From: Phycisphaerae bacterium SM23_33
Lineage (GTDB): Bacteria; Planctomycetota; Phycisphaerae; SM23-33
Direction of reading: 5' to 3'
NCBI GenBank assembly: GCA_001303665.1
Contig: LJUF01000183.1
Span: forward strand, 1-6,920
DNA: 6,920 bases
Shown piece after piece: positions 1 to 5,877 of this stretch (positions within the stretch are counted from its first letter, which is position 1; each line of letters starts with the position of its first letter). Position numbers and translations under genes: made by a program. A model generated the notes under the pieces. That model saw only the letters and a list, made by a program, of their open reading frames with translations. It had not been told where the DNA came from and searched no databases.

Positions 1-750
1 CTCGGCCACCGGCGTCCTCGGCCGCTCGCCGCGACGGACCCGCGGCACGTACACGTGATCCCGCCGGTCGCTGAGGATGTTCCGCGAGACGTGCCCGCCG
101 ATCGCCTCCACGTCCACCGACCGGCGGCGGCCGGTGGCGCAGTCGTACTGGTATAGCTTGCAGCCGAAATAGCCCAGGGCGTAGATCCGCCGGCCGGTGC
201 CGGCCACCGCGATCAGCCCTTCCGGGGCCGCCATCAGGTGCTCCCACTTGCCCTCCGGCGGCCGCAGCCGCCACAGGTGCGAGCCCCAGACGGGCAGCTT
301 GCCGGTGCCCTGGTCTTCGCCCTGCTCGTCCATGGAGGCGAAGTACAGGCAGCCGTCGGCCGCCTGGACGATCCGGGAGTGGATCTTCGCCTGCCCCTCG
401 CCCGGGCGGTGCAGCCCGCAGGCCTTGAGCTGGGAGACCACGTCGCCGCGATCGATCACCTTGCCGGAGCCCGGAACCAGTTCAAACAGCCGGGCGGAGG
501 GATCCTTCTCGGGGTAGGCGCAGACGCCGAACCAGACGTGCCCGCGCCGGTCCCGGCCGGTGGCGCCGAAGATGGCCTTGGCCCCGGTGAATTCGGGGAT
601 CGCAATCGGCACGACCCGGGGCGGTGCCGGCGCCTGCCGGGGCGCGGCCTGAGCGGCGGCGCTCGGCGCGACCGTTTCCGCCGCCGTCCCCTCGGCTCCC
701 AGGAAGGCATGCAGGGCAAACACACAAGCCAGGGCCGGGGAACACTTCAC
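1..750 (-). CDS. Secreted propeller-like protein of unknown function (C-terminus beyond window)
   Basis: The frame is open from a GTG at 748-750 to the left edge, giving 250 residues without a stop. The first 24 or so residues look like a Sec signal peptide: Lys2, then a hydrophobic stretch (ALACVFALHAFLGA) and a small-residue cleavage region near GTAAET. An Ala/Pro/Gln-rich linker follows at about residues 27-45. The rest shows repeated strand-like segments with propeller character (GHVWFGV, ARLFELVPGSGKV, DGCLYFASMD, RIYALGYFGCKLYQYD), as in NHL, SMP-30 or PQQ-like sheets, but no family can be named. The GTG is chosen because a strong AAAGGAGG lies 7 nt upstream; an in-frame ATG at 775-777 would add 9 residues upstream of that SD and is less likely. 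It is divergent from the feo operon. It probably acts outside the cytoplasm; substrate and role are unknown. Confidence 0.72.
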   Translation of the reverse strand, partial: MKCSPALACVFALHAFLGAEGTAAETVAPSAAAQAAPRQAPAPPRVVPIAIPEFTGAKAIFGATGRDRRGHVWFGVCAYPEKDPSARLFELVPGSGKVIDRGDVVSQLKACGLHRPGEGQAKIHSRIVQAADGCLYFASMDEQGEDQGTGKLPVWGSHLWRLRPPEGKWEHLMAAPEGLIAVAGTGRRIYALGYFGCKLYQYDCATGRRRSVDVEAIGGHVSRNILSDRRDHVYVPRVRRGERPRTPVAE

Positions 751-757
751 GGCGATG

Positions 758-765
758 CCTCCTTT
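758..765 (-). promoter_or_regulatory. Shine-Dalgarno of the secreted protein gene
   Basis: The minus strand reads AAAGGAGG, then 7 nt, then GTG. This near-perfect anti-SD complement decides the GTG at 748-750 over the in-frame ATG at 775-777, which would place the SD inside the coding region. Confidence 0.75.
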
Positions 766-810
766 CCGGTCGTTCATTCCGCGGCGCCGCCACCGCCTCG
801 CCGCGGCCCC

Positions 811-816
811 ATTGTA
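811..816 (-). promoter_or_regulatory. Candidate -10 element of the secreted protein gene
   Basis: The minus strand reads TACAAT here, one mismatch from the sigma-70 -10 consensus. Transcription would start near 804 and give a leader of about 54 nt that contains the strong SD. No convincing -35 is visible at 16-18 nt spacing. The same hexamer occurs upstream of the plus-strand regulator gene and of pyk, which gives it some support. Confidence 0.4.
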
Positions 817-891
817 CGCACGGCGGGCCGCCGGGCCAGCCCCGACCCGCTCGGCCGCGGGCGCAAACGGTCTTTTCTCCCGGGATTTCCC

Positions 892-919
892 TTTCCACGA
901 GTTGGAGTCATGATACAAT
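892..919 (+). promoter_or_regulatory. Promoter of the regulator-feo operon
   Basis: The extended -10 TGATACAAT lies at 911-919 (TG, one base, then TACAAT). A weak -35, TTTCCA at 892-897, matches TTGACA at four of six positions with a 16-nt spacer. Transcription would start near 926 and leave about 38 nt before the regulator start codon at 964. The -10 hexamer exactly fills the gap between two identical 13-bp repeats. No other clear promoter was seen before feoA, so it probably drives the whole operon. Confidence 0.55.
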
Positions 920-932
920 GTTGGAGTCATGA
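901..932 (+). repeat. Two 13-bp direct repeats around the -10 box, candidate operator
   Basis: GTTGGAGTCATGA occurs at 901-913 and again, identically, at 920-932. The period is 19 bp and the 6-bp gap (914-919) is the TACAAT -10 hexamer. Each copy ends in the self-complementary hexamer TCATGA. The bases just outside the repeats differ, so identity stops exactly at 13 bp. Two protein sites here would cover the -10 and the start region and block RNA polymerase. The likeliest binder is the DtxR/MntR-type regulator encoded just downstream, through autoregulation, but this is inferred from position only; known DtxR operators are palindromes rather than direct repeats. Confidence 0.5.
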
Positions 933-963
933 AACTTTTCGCAGACGCCCCGATGGTGAGCCC

Positions 964-1416
964 ATGGTGGCCAAAGACCCCAAACTGACCCGGCGGCTGG
1001 AGGACTACCTCGAGGCCGTGCTGGAGCTGGTCCGCCGCGACGGCGTCGCCCGGGTCCGCGACATCGCCGCCCGCACCGGCGTGAGCATGTCCTCGGTGAC
1101 GGCCGCCCTGAGGCAGCTGGCCCAGATGGAGCTGGTGCACCACGACCCCTACGAGGTGGTCACCCTCACCCCCCGCGGCCAGAGGATGGGCAAGACCATC
1201 CGCCGCAAGCACGACACGCTGGTGGAGTTCCTGGTCAACGTGCTCAGCGTGGACGCCGAGCGGGCCCAGAAAAACGCCTGCCGCATGGAGCACGTGGTGG
1301 ACGAGGAGGTGCTCAAGCGGCTGAGCATGCTGGGTGATTTCGTGGAAGAGCATGGGGGGCAGGGCGAGGACTGGGTGGAGGAGTTCTCGGCCTATTGCCA
1401 GCGGCACGGGAGCTGA
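964..1416 (+). CDS. DtxR/MntR-family metal-dependent transcriptional regulator
   Basis: This 150-residue cytoplasmic repressor is expected to bind DNA when loaded with Fe2+ or Mn2+. Residues 8-22 (LTRRLEDYLEAVLEL) are the family's N-terminal helix. A winged helix-turn-helix covers about 24-72 (VRDIAARTGVSMSSVTAALRQL, wing ending TLTPRG). The dimer and metal-binding helices follow at about 75-125 (RKHDTLVEFL, then ACRMEHVVD). Candidate ligands are Asp14 and Glu17 (as MntR D8 and E11), His83, Cys106, Glu109 and His110 (as DtxR C102, E105, H106). There is no C-terminal SH3-like domain, so the size matches MntR. The tail is acidic. The start at 964 begins at the family's usual N-terminus; an in-frame ATG at 910 would add 18 residues but lies in the promoter. 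The upstream GGTGAG is close to the ATG, so initiation may be weak. It is first in the feo operon, 46 nt before feoA, which favours iron as the signal. Confidence 0.9.
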   Translation: MVAKDPKLTRRLEDYLEAVLELVRRDGVARVRDIAARTGVSMSSVTAALRQLAQMELVHHDPYEVVTLTPRGQRMGKTIRRKHDTLVEFLVNVLSVDAERAQKNACRMEHVVDEEVLKRLSMLGDFVEEHGGQGEDWVEEFSAYCQRHGS

Positions 1417-1462
1417 CGGCGCGGGCCGGGGACGGCGAGAACGCAGCGGAGCCGAGGCGGCC

Positions 1463-1720
1463 ATGAGTTTGAATAGTGCTGACCCCCCCGCGGGGCCGGT
1501 CATGCCCCTGTCGCTGGCGGCGGTCGGGCGGACCGTCACCTTCGCGCGGGCCGAGGGCGGCGTGGGGCTGATCCGCCGCCTGGCCGAAATGGGCCTCACG
1601 CCCGGAGAGCCCATCCGCGTGCTCCATCGCGGCCCCGGGCCATTCATCATCATGGTCCGGGGCTCCCGGCTGGTGCTGGGACGGGGGATGGTCCAGCGGA
1701 TCCTGGTCCGGCCGGGGTAG
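1463..1720 (+). CDS. feoA: FeoA, ferrous iron transport accessory protein
   Basis: The product has 85 residues and an SH3-like fold, and is thought to bind FeoB in the cytoplasm and influence its GTPase activity or complex assembly. Family signatures are visible: LAAVGRTVTFARAEGG in the first strands, RRLAEMGLTPGEPIRVLHRG (residues 38-57) around the conserved helix and turn, and a final GSRLVLGRGMVQRILV (67-82) matching the usual G..L.LGR..A..I.V ending. The ATG at 1463 has GAGG 5 nt upstream. An in-frame ATG at 1502 would give 72 residues, nearer the usual length of about 75, and would drop a Pro-rich lead that looks non-conserved, so either start is possible. It lies between the regulator and feoB. 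Confidence 0.88.
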   Translation: MSLNSADPPAGPVMPLSLAAVGRTVTFARAEGGVGLIRRLAEMGLTPGEPIRVLHRGPGPFIIMVRGSRLVLGRGMVQRILVRPG

Positions 1721-1762
1721 CTATCGCGTCTTGTATTGCTCGCGTTGGCGGCTTGAGTTTAG

Positions 1763-1783
1763 CCGCGGCCCGAAGGGCCGCGG
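1763..1783. repeat. Perfect 9-bp GC palindrome in the feoA-feoB spacer
   Basis: Arms CCGCGGCCC (1763-1771) and GGGCCGCGG (1775-1783) are perfectly complementary around a GAA loop. In RNA this would be a very stable hairpin. No T-tract follows, so a simple intrinsic terminator is unlikely. A second, weaker stem (CCGGG with CCCGG, about 1792-1806) follows. The 97-nt spacer is long for a feoAB pair. The element may slow or attenuate transcription, mark an mRNA processing or stability site that sets FeoA above FeoB, or be a copy of a dispersed palindromic repeat; the sequence cannot decide. Confidence 0.55.
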
Positions 1784-1817
1784 GAGGCGGCCGGGGCGCT
1801 CCCGGGTGCGAGGCGAC

Positions 1818-4313
1818 ATGAAAGACCGGCGGCCCAGAAGCATGACCGTGGCCCTGGCCGGCAACCCCAACTCCGGCAAGACGACCATTTTCAACGCCCT
1901 CACCGGCGGGCGGGCCCACGTGGGCAATTACCCCGGGGTGACGGTGGAGCTGAAGGCCGGCTGGACCCGGCGCGGGGATAAGAGCATCCAGCTGGTGGAC
2001 CTGCCGGGCACCTACAGCCTGACGGCCTACAGCGCCGAGGAGGTCGTCGCCCGCAATTTCATCCTGGACGAGAAGCCCGACGTGGTCATCGACATCCTGG
2101 ACTGTTCCAATCTGGAGCGGAACCTGTACCTGGCGGTGCAGATGATGGAGCTGGGGGCGCCGCTGGTGCTGGCGTTCAACATGTCGGACCTGGCCGAGGC
2201 CGCCGGGCAGAAGATCGACGTGGAGATGCTCAGCGGCCTGCTGGGCGTGCCCATCGTGCCCACCGTCGCCCACAAGGGCCAGGGCATCGAGCAGTTGATG
2301 GCGGCCGCGGCGGCGGTGGCGGCCGACCCCGACCAGGCCGTCGGCCGCCAGCGCCTGCCCACCTACGGCCGCGAGCTGGAGCCGGAGGTCGCCAGGCTGG
2401 CGGCCATGGTTCCCGACCGCTGCCGCCAGGCCGGCCGCGACCGCTGGGTCGCCGTCAAGCTCCTGGAAGACGACACCGAGGCCGTCAATCGCCTCCACCC
2501 CCTCATGCCCGCCGCCGAGCTGGCCGAGCTGCTGGGGGCCGCCGAGCAGTCCCGCCGCCACATCCACAGCGTCTGCGGCGACGCCGCCGAGATCATCCTG
2601 GCCGACCGGCGATACGGCTTCATCTCCGGCGCCTGCCAGGAAACGGTGCGGACCACGGTGGAGAGCCGCCACGCCCTCAGCGACCGCATCGACGCCGTCG
2701 TCACCAATCGCTTCCTCGGCCTGCCGCTGTTCCTGATCCTGACGCTGCTGGTCTTCCAGGTGACCTTCTGGCTGGGCCGGCCGCTCAGCGGCTACCTGGA
2801 GAAGGGCAAGGACCTGCTGGCCGGGCAGGTCTGGCAGCTCTGGCCCAGGGGCTCCGACAGCCTGCTGGGCAGCCTGCTGGCCGACGGACTCATCAAGGGC
2901 GTCGGGGCGGTGCTGGTCTTCGTCCCCATCATCTTCCTGCTGTTCCTGGCCATCGCCCTGCTGGAGGACAGCGGCTACATGGCCCGGGCGGCCTTCGTGA
3001 TGGACCGGCTGATGCACAAGATCGGCCTGCACGGGCGCAGCTTCATTCCCATGCTGATCGGCTTCGGCTGCAGCGTGCCGGGCATCCTGGCCACCCGCAC
3101 CCTGGAGAGCCGCCGCGACCGGCTCACCACCATGCTGGTGCTGCCGCTGTTCAGCTGCGGCGCCCGCCTGCCCGTTTACGTCCTCATCATCGCGGCGTTC
3201 TTCCCGCGCCGGACGCTGTTCAGCCTGTTCGGGGTGGCCGACGTCACCAACCAGGCCCTGCTGCTGATGTCCATGTACCTGATCGGCATCGCCCTGGCCC
3301 TGGCGGCCGCCAAGCTCCTCCGCTCCACCCTATTCCGCGGCGAGGTCAGCTCCTTCGTCATGGAGCTGCCGCCGTACCGCCTGCCCACGCTGCGCGGGGC
3401 CCTGATCCACACCTGGGAGCGCGGCTGGATGTTCCTGCGCAAGGCCGGCACCGTCATCCTCGGCGCCGTCATCGTGCTCTGGGCCCTGACGAGCTTCCCC
3501 CGCCCCCCGACCGACCCCGCCGACCAGGCCACGCGAGACCAGGCCGACCGGCAATACCTGGCCGCCGCCGCGAAGATTGATCGGGAGGCAGGGCTGAGCG
3601 GTCGGGGCAGCGCGTTCGCCGAAGCCCGGCTGCAGTTGGCGCAGGCCCGGCGGCGGCACTGGCCCGACAGCCAGGCGTTCGGCGCCGCCCGGCTGGACTA
3701 CGAGCGCCGGGTCCGGGGGCTGGCTCAGGACAGCGACCGCTTCGCGCGGTTCCTCGCGGCCTTCGAGGCGGCCGGGACGGACGACGTCGAGGAAGGCTTT
3801 GGGGCGGCCGGCCTTCGACCCGCTGCCGGCGCGATGCTGGAGGCCGAGGGGCGGCGCAGAGAGCAGTTGCAGGACATGGAGAGCGGTCGGGCCCGCCGGA
3901 AGCTGGAGTATTCCGTCATGGGGAGGATGGGCAAGGCCGTCGAGCCGGCGATGCGGCCATGCGGGTTCGATTGGAAGATCTCCACCGCCCTGCTGGCGGC
4001 GCTGTCCGCCAAGGAGGTCTTCGTCGGCCAGATGGGCGTGATCTACGCCCTCGGCCGCGTCGAAGACGACACCGGCGAGCTGGAGCAGAGGCTCCAGAGA
4101 GACTACACGCCCCTGCAGGGATTCTGCATCATGCTGTTCTGCCTCATCTCCCTGCCGTGCATCCCCACCCTGGTGGCCACCTGGCGTGAGAGCGGCTCGG
4201 TCAAGTGGGCCCTGGGGCAGCTCGTTGGGCTGACCCTGCTGGCCTGGGGGGTGACGGCCGTCGTGTATCAGGTCGGCCGCGCCCTCGGGCTGGGCACCGG
4301 CCTGCCGGCCTAG
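1818..4313 (+). CDS. feoB: FeoB, GTP-dependent ferrous iron transporter with long internal insertion
   Basis: This 831-residue inner-membrane Fe2+ importer starts with a Ras-like G domain: G1 GNPNSGKT (15-22), switch I GNYPGVTVE with Thr42, G3 DLPG (61-64), G4 NMSD (121-124), and a G5-like loop near 149-156. A helical regulatory segment runs to about residue 290. The membrane domain follows, with hydrophobic segments near 301-319, 358-382, 437-461, 478-500, 541-560, 722-745, 766-786 and 801-818. Both gate motifs are intact: GFGCSVPGILATRTLESRRD (Cys418) and LPLFSCGARLPVY (Cys447); a third conserved Cys lies in SLPCIPTL (Cys781). Residues about 561-698 form a long charged insertion before GKAVEP. 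It is longer than E. coli FeoB (773). The ATG at 1818 has GAGG 4 nt upstream. An in-frame ATG at 1731 would add 29 residues encoded by the spacer palindrome and is rejected. Confidence 0.95.
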   Translation: MKDRRPRSMTVALAGNPNSGKTTIFNALTGGRAHVGNYPGVTVELKAGWTRRGDKSIQLVDLPGTYSLTAYSAEEVVARNFILDEKPDVVIDILDCSNLERNLYLAVQMMELGAPLVLAFNMSDLAEAAGQKIDVEMLSGLLGVPIVPTVAHKGQGIEQLMAAAAAVAADPDQAVGRQRLPTYGRELEPEVARLAAMVPDRCRQAGRDRWVAVKLLEDDTEAVNRLHPLMPAAELAELLGAAEQSRRHIHSVCGDAAEIILADRRYGFISGACQETVRTTVESRHALSDRIDAVVTNRFLGLPLFLILTLLVFQVTFWLGRPLSGYLEKGKDLLAGQVWQLWPRGSDSLLGSLLADGLIKGVGAVLVFVPIIFLLFLAIALLEDSGYMARAAFVMDRLMHKIGLHGRSFIPMLIGFGCSVPGILATRTLESRRDRLTTMLVLPLFSCGARLPVYVLIIAAFFPRRTLFSLFGVADVTNQALLLMSMYLIGIALALAAAKLLRSTLFRGEVSSFVMELPPYRLPTLRGALIHTWERGWMFLRKAGTVILGAVIVLWALTSFPRPPTDPADQATRDQADRQYLAAAAKIDREAGLSGRGSAFAEARLQLAQARRRHWPDSQAFGAARLDYERRVRGLAQDSDRFARFLAAFEAAGTDDVEEGFGAAGLRPAAGAMLEAEGRRREQLQDMESGRARRKLEYSVMGRMGKAVEPAMRPCGFDWKISTALLAALSAKEVFVGQMGVIYALGRVEDDTGELEQRLQRDYTPLQGFCIMLFCLISLPCIPTLVATWRESGSVKWALGQLVGLTLLAWGVTAVVYQVGRALGLGTGLPA

Positions 4314-4322
4314 AATGGAACG

Positions 4323-4496
4323 ATGGCTTGGCAATATGTCATCGTGGGCCTGATCGTGGCGGCCGCGGCCGCCTGGCTGGGCTACAGCATCTACCGCACG
4401 TTCACGGGCAAGGGCGGCTGCGAGCCGTGCCGCCGCTGCTGGACGATCTTCGGCTGCCCGCCTGAGCAAGAGAAGAAAGACGCCGAGAAGAGCTGA
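4323..4496 (+). CDS. FeoB-associated Cys-rich membrane protein (57 residues)
   Basis: A short reading frame begins 9 nt after the feoB stop. Residues 4-20 (QYVIVGLIVAAAAAWLG) form one membrane helix. A basic stretch follows, then a Cys cluster at Cys33, Cys36, Cys39 and Cys45 (CEPCRRCWTIFGC), and a Lys/Glu-rich tail. One N-terminal helix followed by a CxxCxxC-type cluster, directly after feoB, is the pattern of the FeoB-associated Cys-rich membrane protein family. The family's role is not settled; the cysteines could hold iron or an Fe-S cluster, or sense redox state, next to the FeoB pore on the cytoplasmic side. ATGGA 3-8 nt upstream is only a weak SD, so translation may be coupled to feoB. 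No FeoC-type winged helix was found, so this may be the only extra Feo partner. Confidence 0.85.
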   Translation: MAWQYVIVGLIVAAAAAWLGYSIYRTFTGKGGCEPCRRCWTIFGCPPEQEKKDAEKS

Positions 4497-4506
4497 TCGG
4501 CGCCTT

Positions 4507-4520
4507 CCGCCCGACGGCGG
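4507..4520. terminator. Short GC stem in the convergent junction, possible shared terminator
   Basis: CCGCC (4507-4511) pairs with GGCGG (4516-4520) around CGAC. It lies in the 40-bp gap where the feo operon and the minus-strand oxidoreductase gene converge, where a bidirectional terminator would be expected. The stem is only 5 bp and has no T-tract on either strand, so in a GC-rich genome it may be chance. Confidence 0.25.
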
Positions 4521-4536
4521 GCCGCCCAGCCCCGCG

Positions 4537-5763
4537 TCACGCCTCAAACCGTTGGGGGAACTCCGCGTACCCGGTCAGGTCGAACGGCTCGGTCCTGGCT
4601 GCCCATTCGCAGCCGGCGTCGGAGTAGAGCAGCCCTTCCGCCGCGCAGCGGGCGATCAGGTCGTTGATGCCTTTCACGACGGTGGTGGCCTCGGGGCCGT
4701 CGCCGGCGCGGGTGACGTACCTGCCCGGGATGGGGTGGACCCGCCCGGAGCTTTCGAAGGCCCCGTTCAGGGCCAGGGTGAAGTTCCGCCCCATGCCCAG
4801 GGTGCAATTCAGCAGGCCGGCGTCGCCGTCGCGGACGGCCTGGGTGAAGTTGGCCAGGGCGGCGACCGGCGGCGGGGGGTCGTCGCCGTCCAGCGATTCG
4901 CCGCGGCCGTCGTCGTAGGCGATGGCTGTCCGGCCGCTGAAATCCCAGCGGACGTGGGCCCGGGAGCATTCCATCTCGATGCGCGGCCCGGCCTGCGGCC
5001 CGGCGGCGCAGTGCGAGACGATGAAGCAGGCCGTCGCCCCCTCGGCCGTGCGGATCTCGATGGCGGCGGTGTCTTCCGATTCGATGTCGCGGGCGTGGTA
5101 GAGTTCGGCGCGGACGGCGGTGGGGGCGGCGAAGGCCCGCGGGCGCGGACTGGCGAGGTACAGCATGTTGGCGATCTCGTGGGACAGGGCGTTGTTGCTG
5201 GGCCCGTCCAGGACCCAGGCCTCGCCGAGCTTCAGCCGGCCGGCCCATTCGTTGCGGGCGTAGTACTTGTCCTCTCGCGGGGCGAAGGCCCAGCACCGCA
5301 GCCGGCGGACGTGCCCCAGCTCGCCCGACACCACCCGCTGCTTGAGGAAGGCGATGCTGGAGCTGGAGATGGCCTGGAAGCCCAGGGCGCAGATCCGCCC
5401 GCTGTGGACGACGGCCGCCCGCATCCGGTCCAGTTGCTGGACGGTGGCGGCGGGCGGCTTTTCCAGGTACACGTTGTGCCCGCGCTGAAGGGCGGCGCAG
5501 GTCAGCGGGCAGTGGGTGTGGATGCCGGTGGGGATGAAGACGGCGTCAATCCGCCCGGTGAGCCGATCGAACATCTCCACGGCGTCGGCGAAGACCTCGA
5601 CGCCCTCGGCCTGGAAATGCTCGACCTGCCCCGGGCGGCGGTCCTGCGGGCGGATGGCCACGGCCGAGAGCATGCAGCCCAGCCGCTCGCCGTGACGGCG
5701 AATGTTCTCGATGTGCCGGCCGCCGTAGCCGCCGGCGCCAACCACCGCGTAGCGCAGCACCAC
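4537..5763 (-). CDS. Gfo/Idh/MocA-family NAD(P)-dependent oxidoreductase
   Basis: The 408-residue product has an N-terminal Rossmann fold with the nucleotide-binding turn VVGAGGYGGRH (residues 7-17) and the EKPPA motif (101-105), whose Lys102 is the usual catalytic lysine. The C-terminal alpha/beta domain runs from about 130. In place of the canonical D-x-G-x-H motif there is LDGPSNNALSHEIANMLYLA (185-204), where His195 is displaced and Asn sits at the normal His position; this resembles a subgroup seen in planctomycetes and Bacteroidetes. Such enzymes oxidise, reduce or epimerise sugars, inositols or cyclitols, but the substrate cannot be read here. No signal peptide is seen, so it is cytoplasmic. 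The first codon is GTG at 5761-5763; the next codon, also GTG (5758-5760), lies 5 nt after AAGG and is better spaced. Its neighbours suggest no pathway. Confidence 0.9.
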   Translation of the reverse strand: MVLRYAVVGAGGYGGRHIENIRRHGERLGCMLSAVAIRPQDRRPGQVEHFQAEGVEVFADAVEMFDRLTGRIDAVFIPTGIHTHCPLTCAALQRGHNVYLEKPPAATVQQLDRMRAAVVHSGRICALGFQAISSSSIAFLKQRVVSGELGHVRRLRCWAFAPREDKYYARNEWAGRLKLGEAWVLDGPSNNALSHEIANMLYLASPRPRAFAAPTAVRAELYHARDIESEDTAAIEIRTAEGATACFIVSHCAAGPQAGPRIEMECSRAHVRWDFSGRTAIAYDDGRGESLDGDDPPPPVAALANFTQAVRDGDAGLLNCTLGMGRNFTLALNGAFESSGRVHPIPGRYVTRAGDGPEATTVVKGINDLIARCAAEGLLYSDAGCEWAARTEPFDLTGYAEFPQRFEA

Positions 5764-5816
5764 TGCCTTCCCGCAAAGCCCCGCCCGCCCGCTTGGAGCC
5801 TCTCACGAGATGCACG

Positions 5817-5844
5817 AGTGTAACAGCCGGATTCCCGCAAGCAA
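5817..5844 (-). promoter_or_regulatory. Candidate promoter of the oxidoreductase gene
   Basis: On the minus strand an extended -10, TGTTACACT, covers 5817-5825. TTGCTT at 5839-5844 lies 16 nt upstream as a partial -35 (three of six matches). Transcription would start near 5810 and give a leader of about 47 nt. It lies in the 114-bp gap after queC, suggesting the two minus-strand genes can be transcribed separately. Confidence 0.4.
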
Positions 5845-5877
5845 GGCGGCGGTCGGCTGCGTACCTGGCCCCGAAGC

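Noticed and set aside
724..735. Lipobox-like ALAC near the N-terminus of the secreted protein
   Set aside because: The Cys is residue 9, with no room for a hydrophobic core before it; a normal signal peptidase I site further on fits better.
238..963. Long in-frame upstream extension of the regulator gene
   Set aside because: The frame stays open only because of high GC; it runs antisense to the secreted-protein gene and through its promoter, and the extra residues are low-complexity Arg/Gly/Pro.
1334..1462. Upstream start for feoA overlapping the regulator gene
   Set aside because: The extra residues are Arg/Gly-rich with no FeoA similarity; the start at 1463 has an SD and fits the family length better.
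1650..3032. 460-codon minus-strand frame opposite feoB
   Set aside because: Composition is Gln/Gly/His/Arg-rich shadow sequence opposite a clearly conserved FeoB.
4552..5823. 423-codon plus-strand frame opposite the oxidoreductase
   Set aside because: Gly/Val/Asp-rich antisense shadow without motifs; the minus strand carries Rossmann and EKP motifs.
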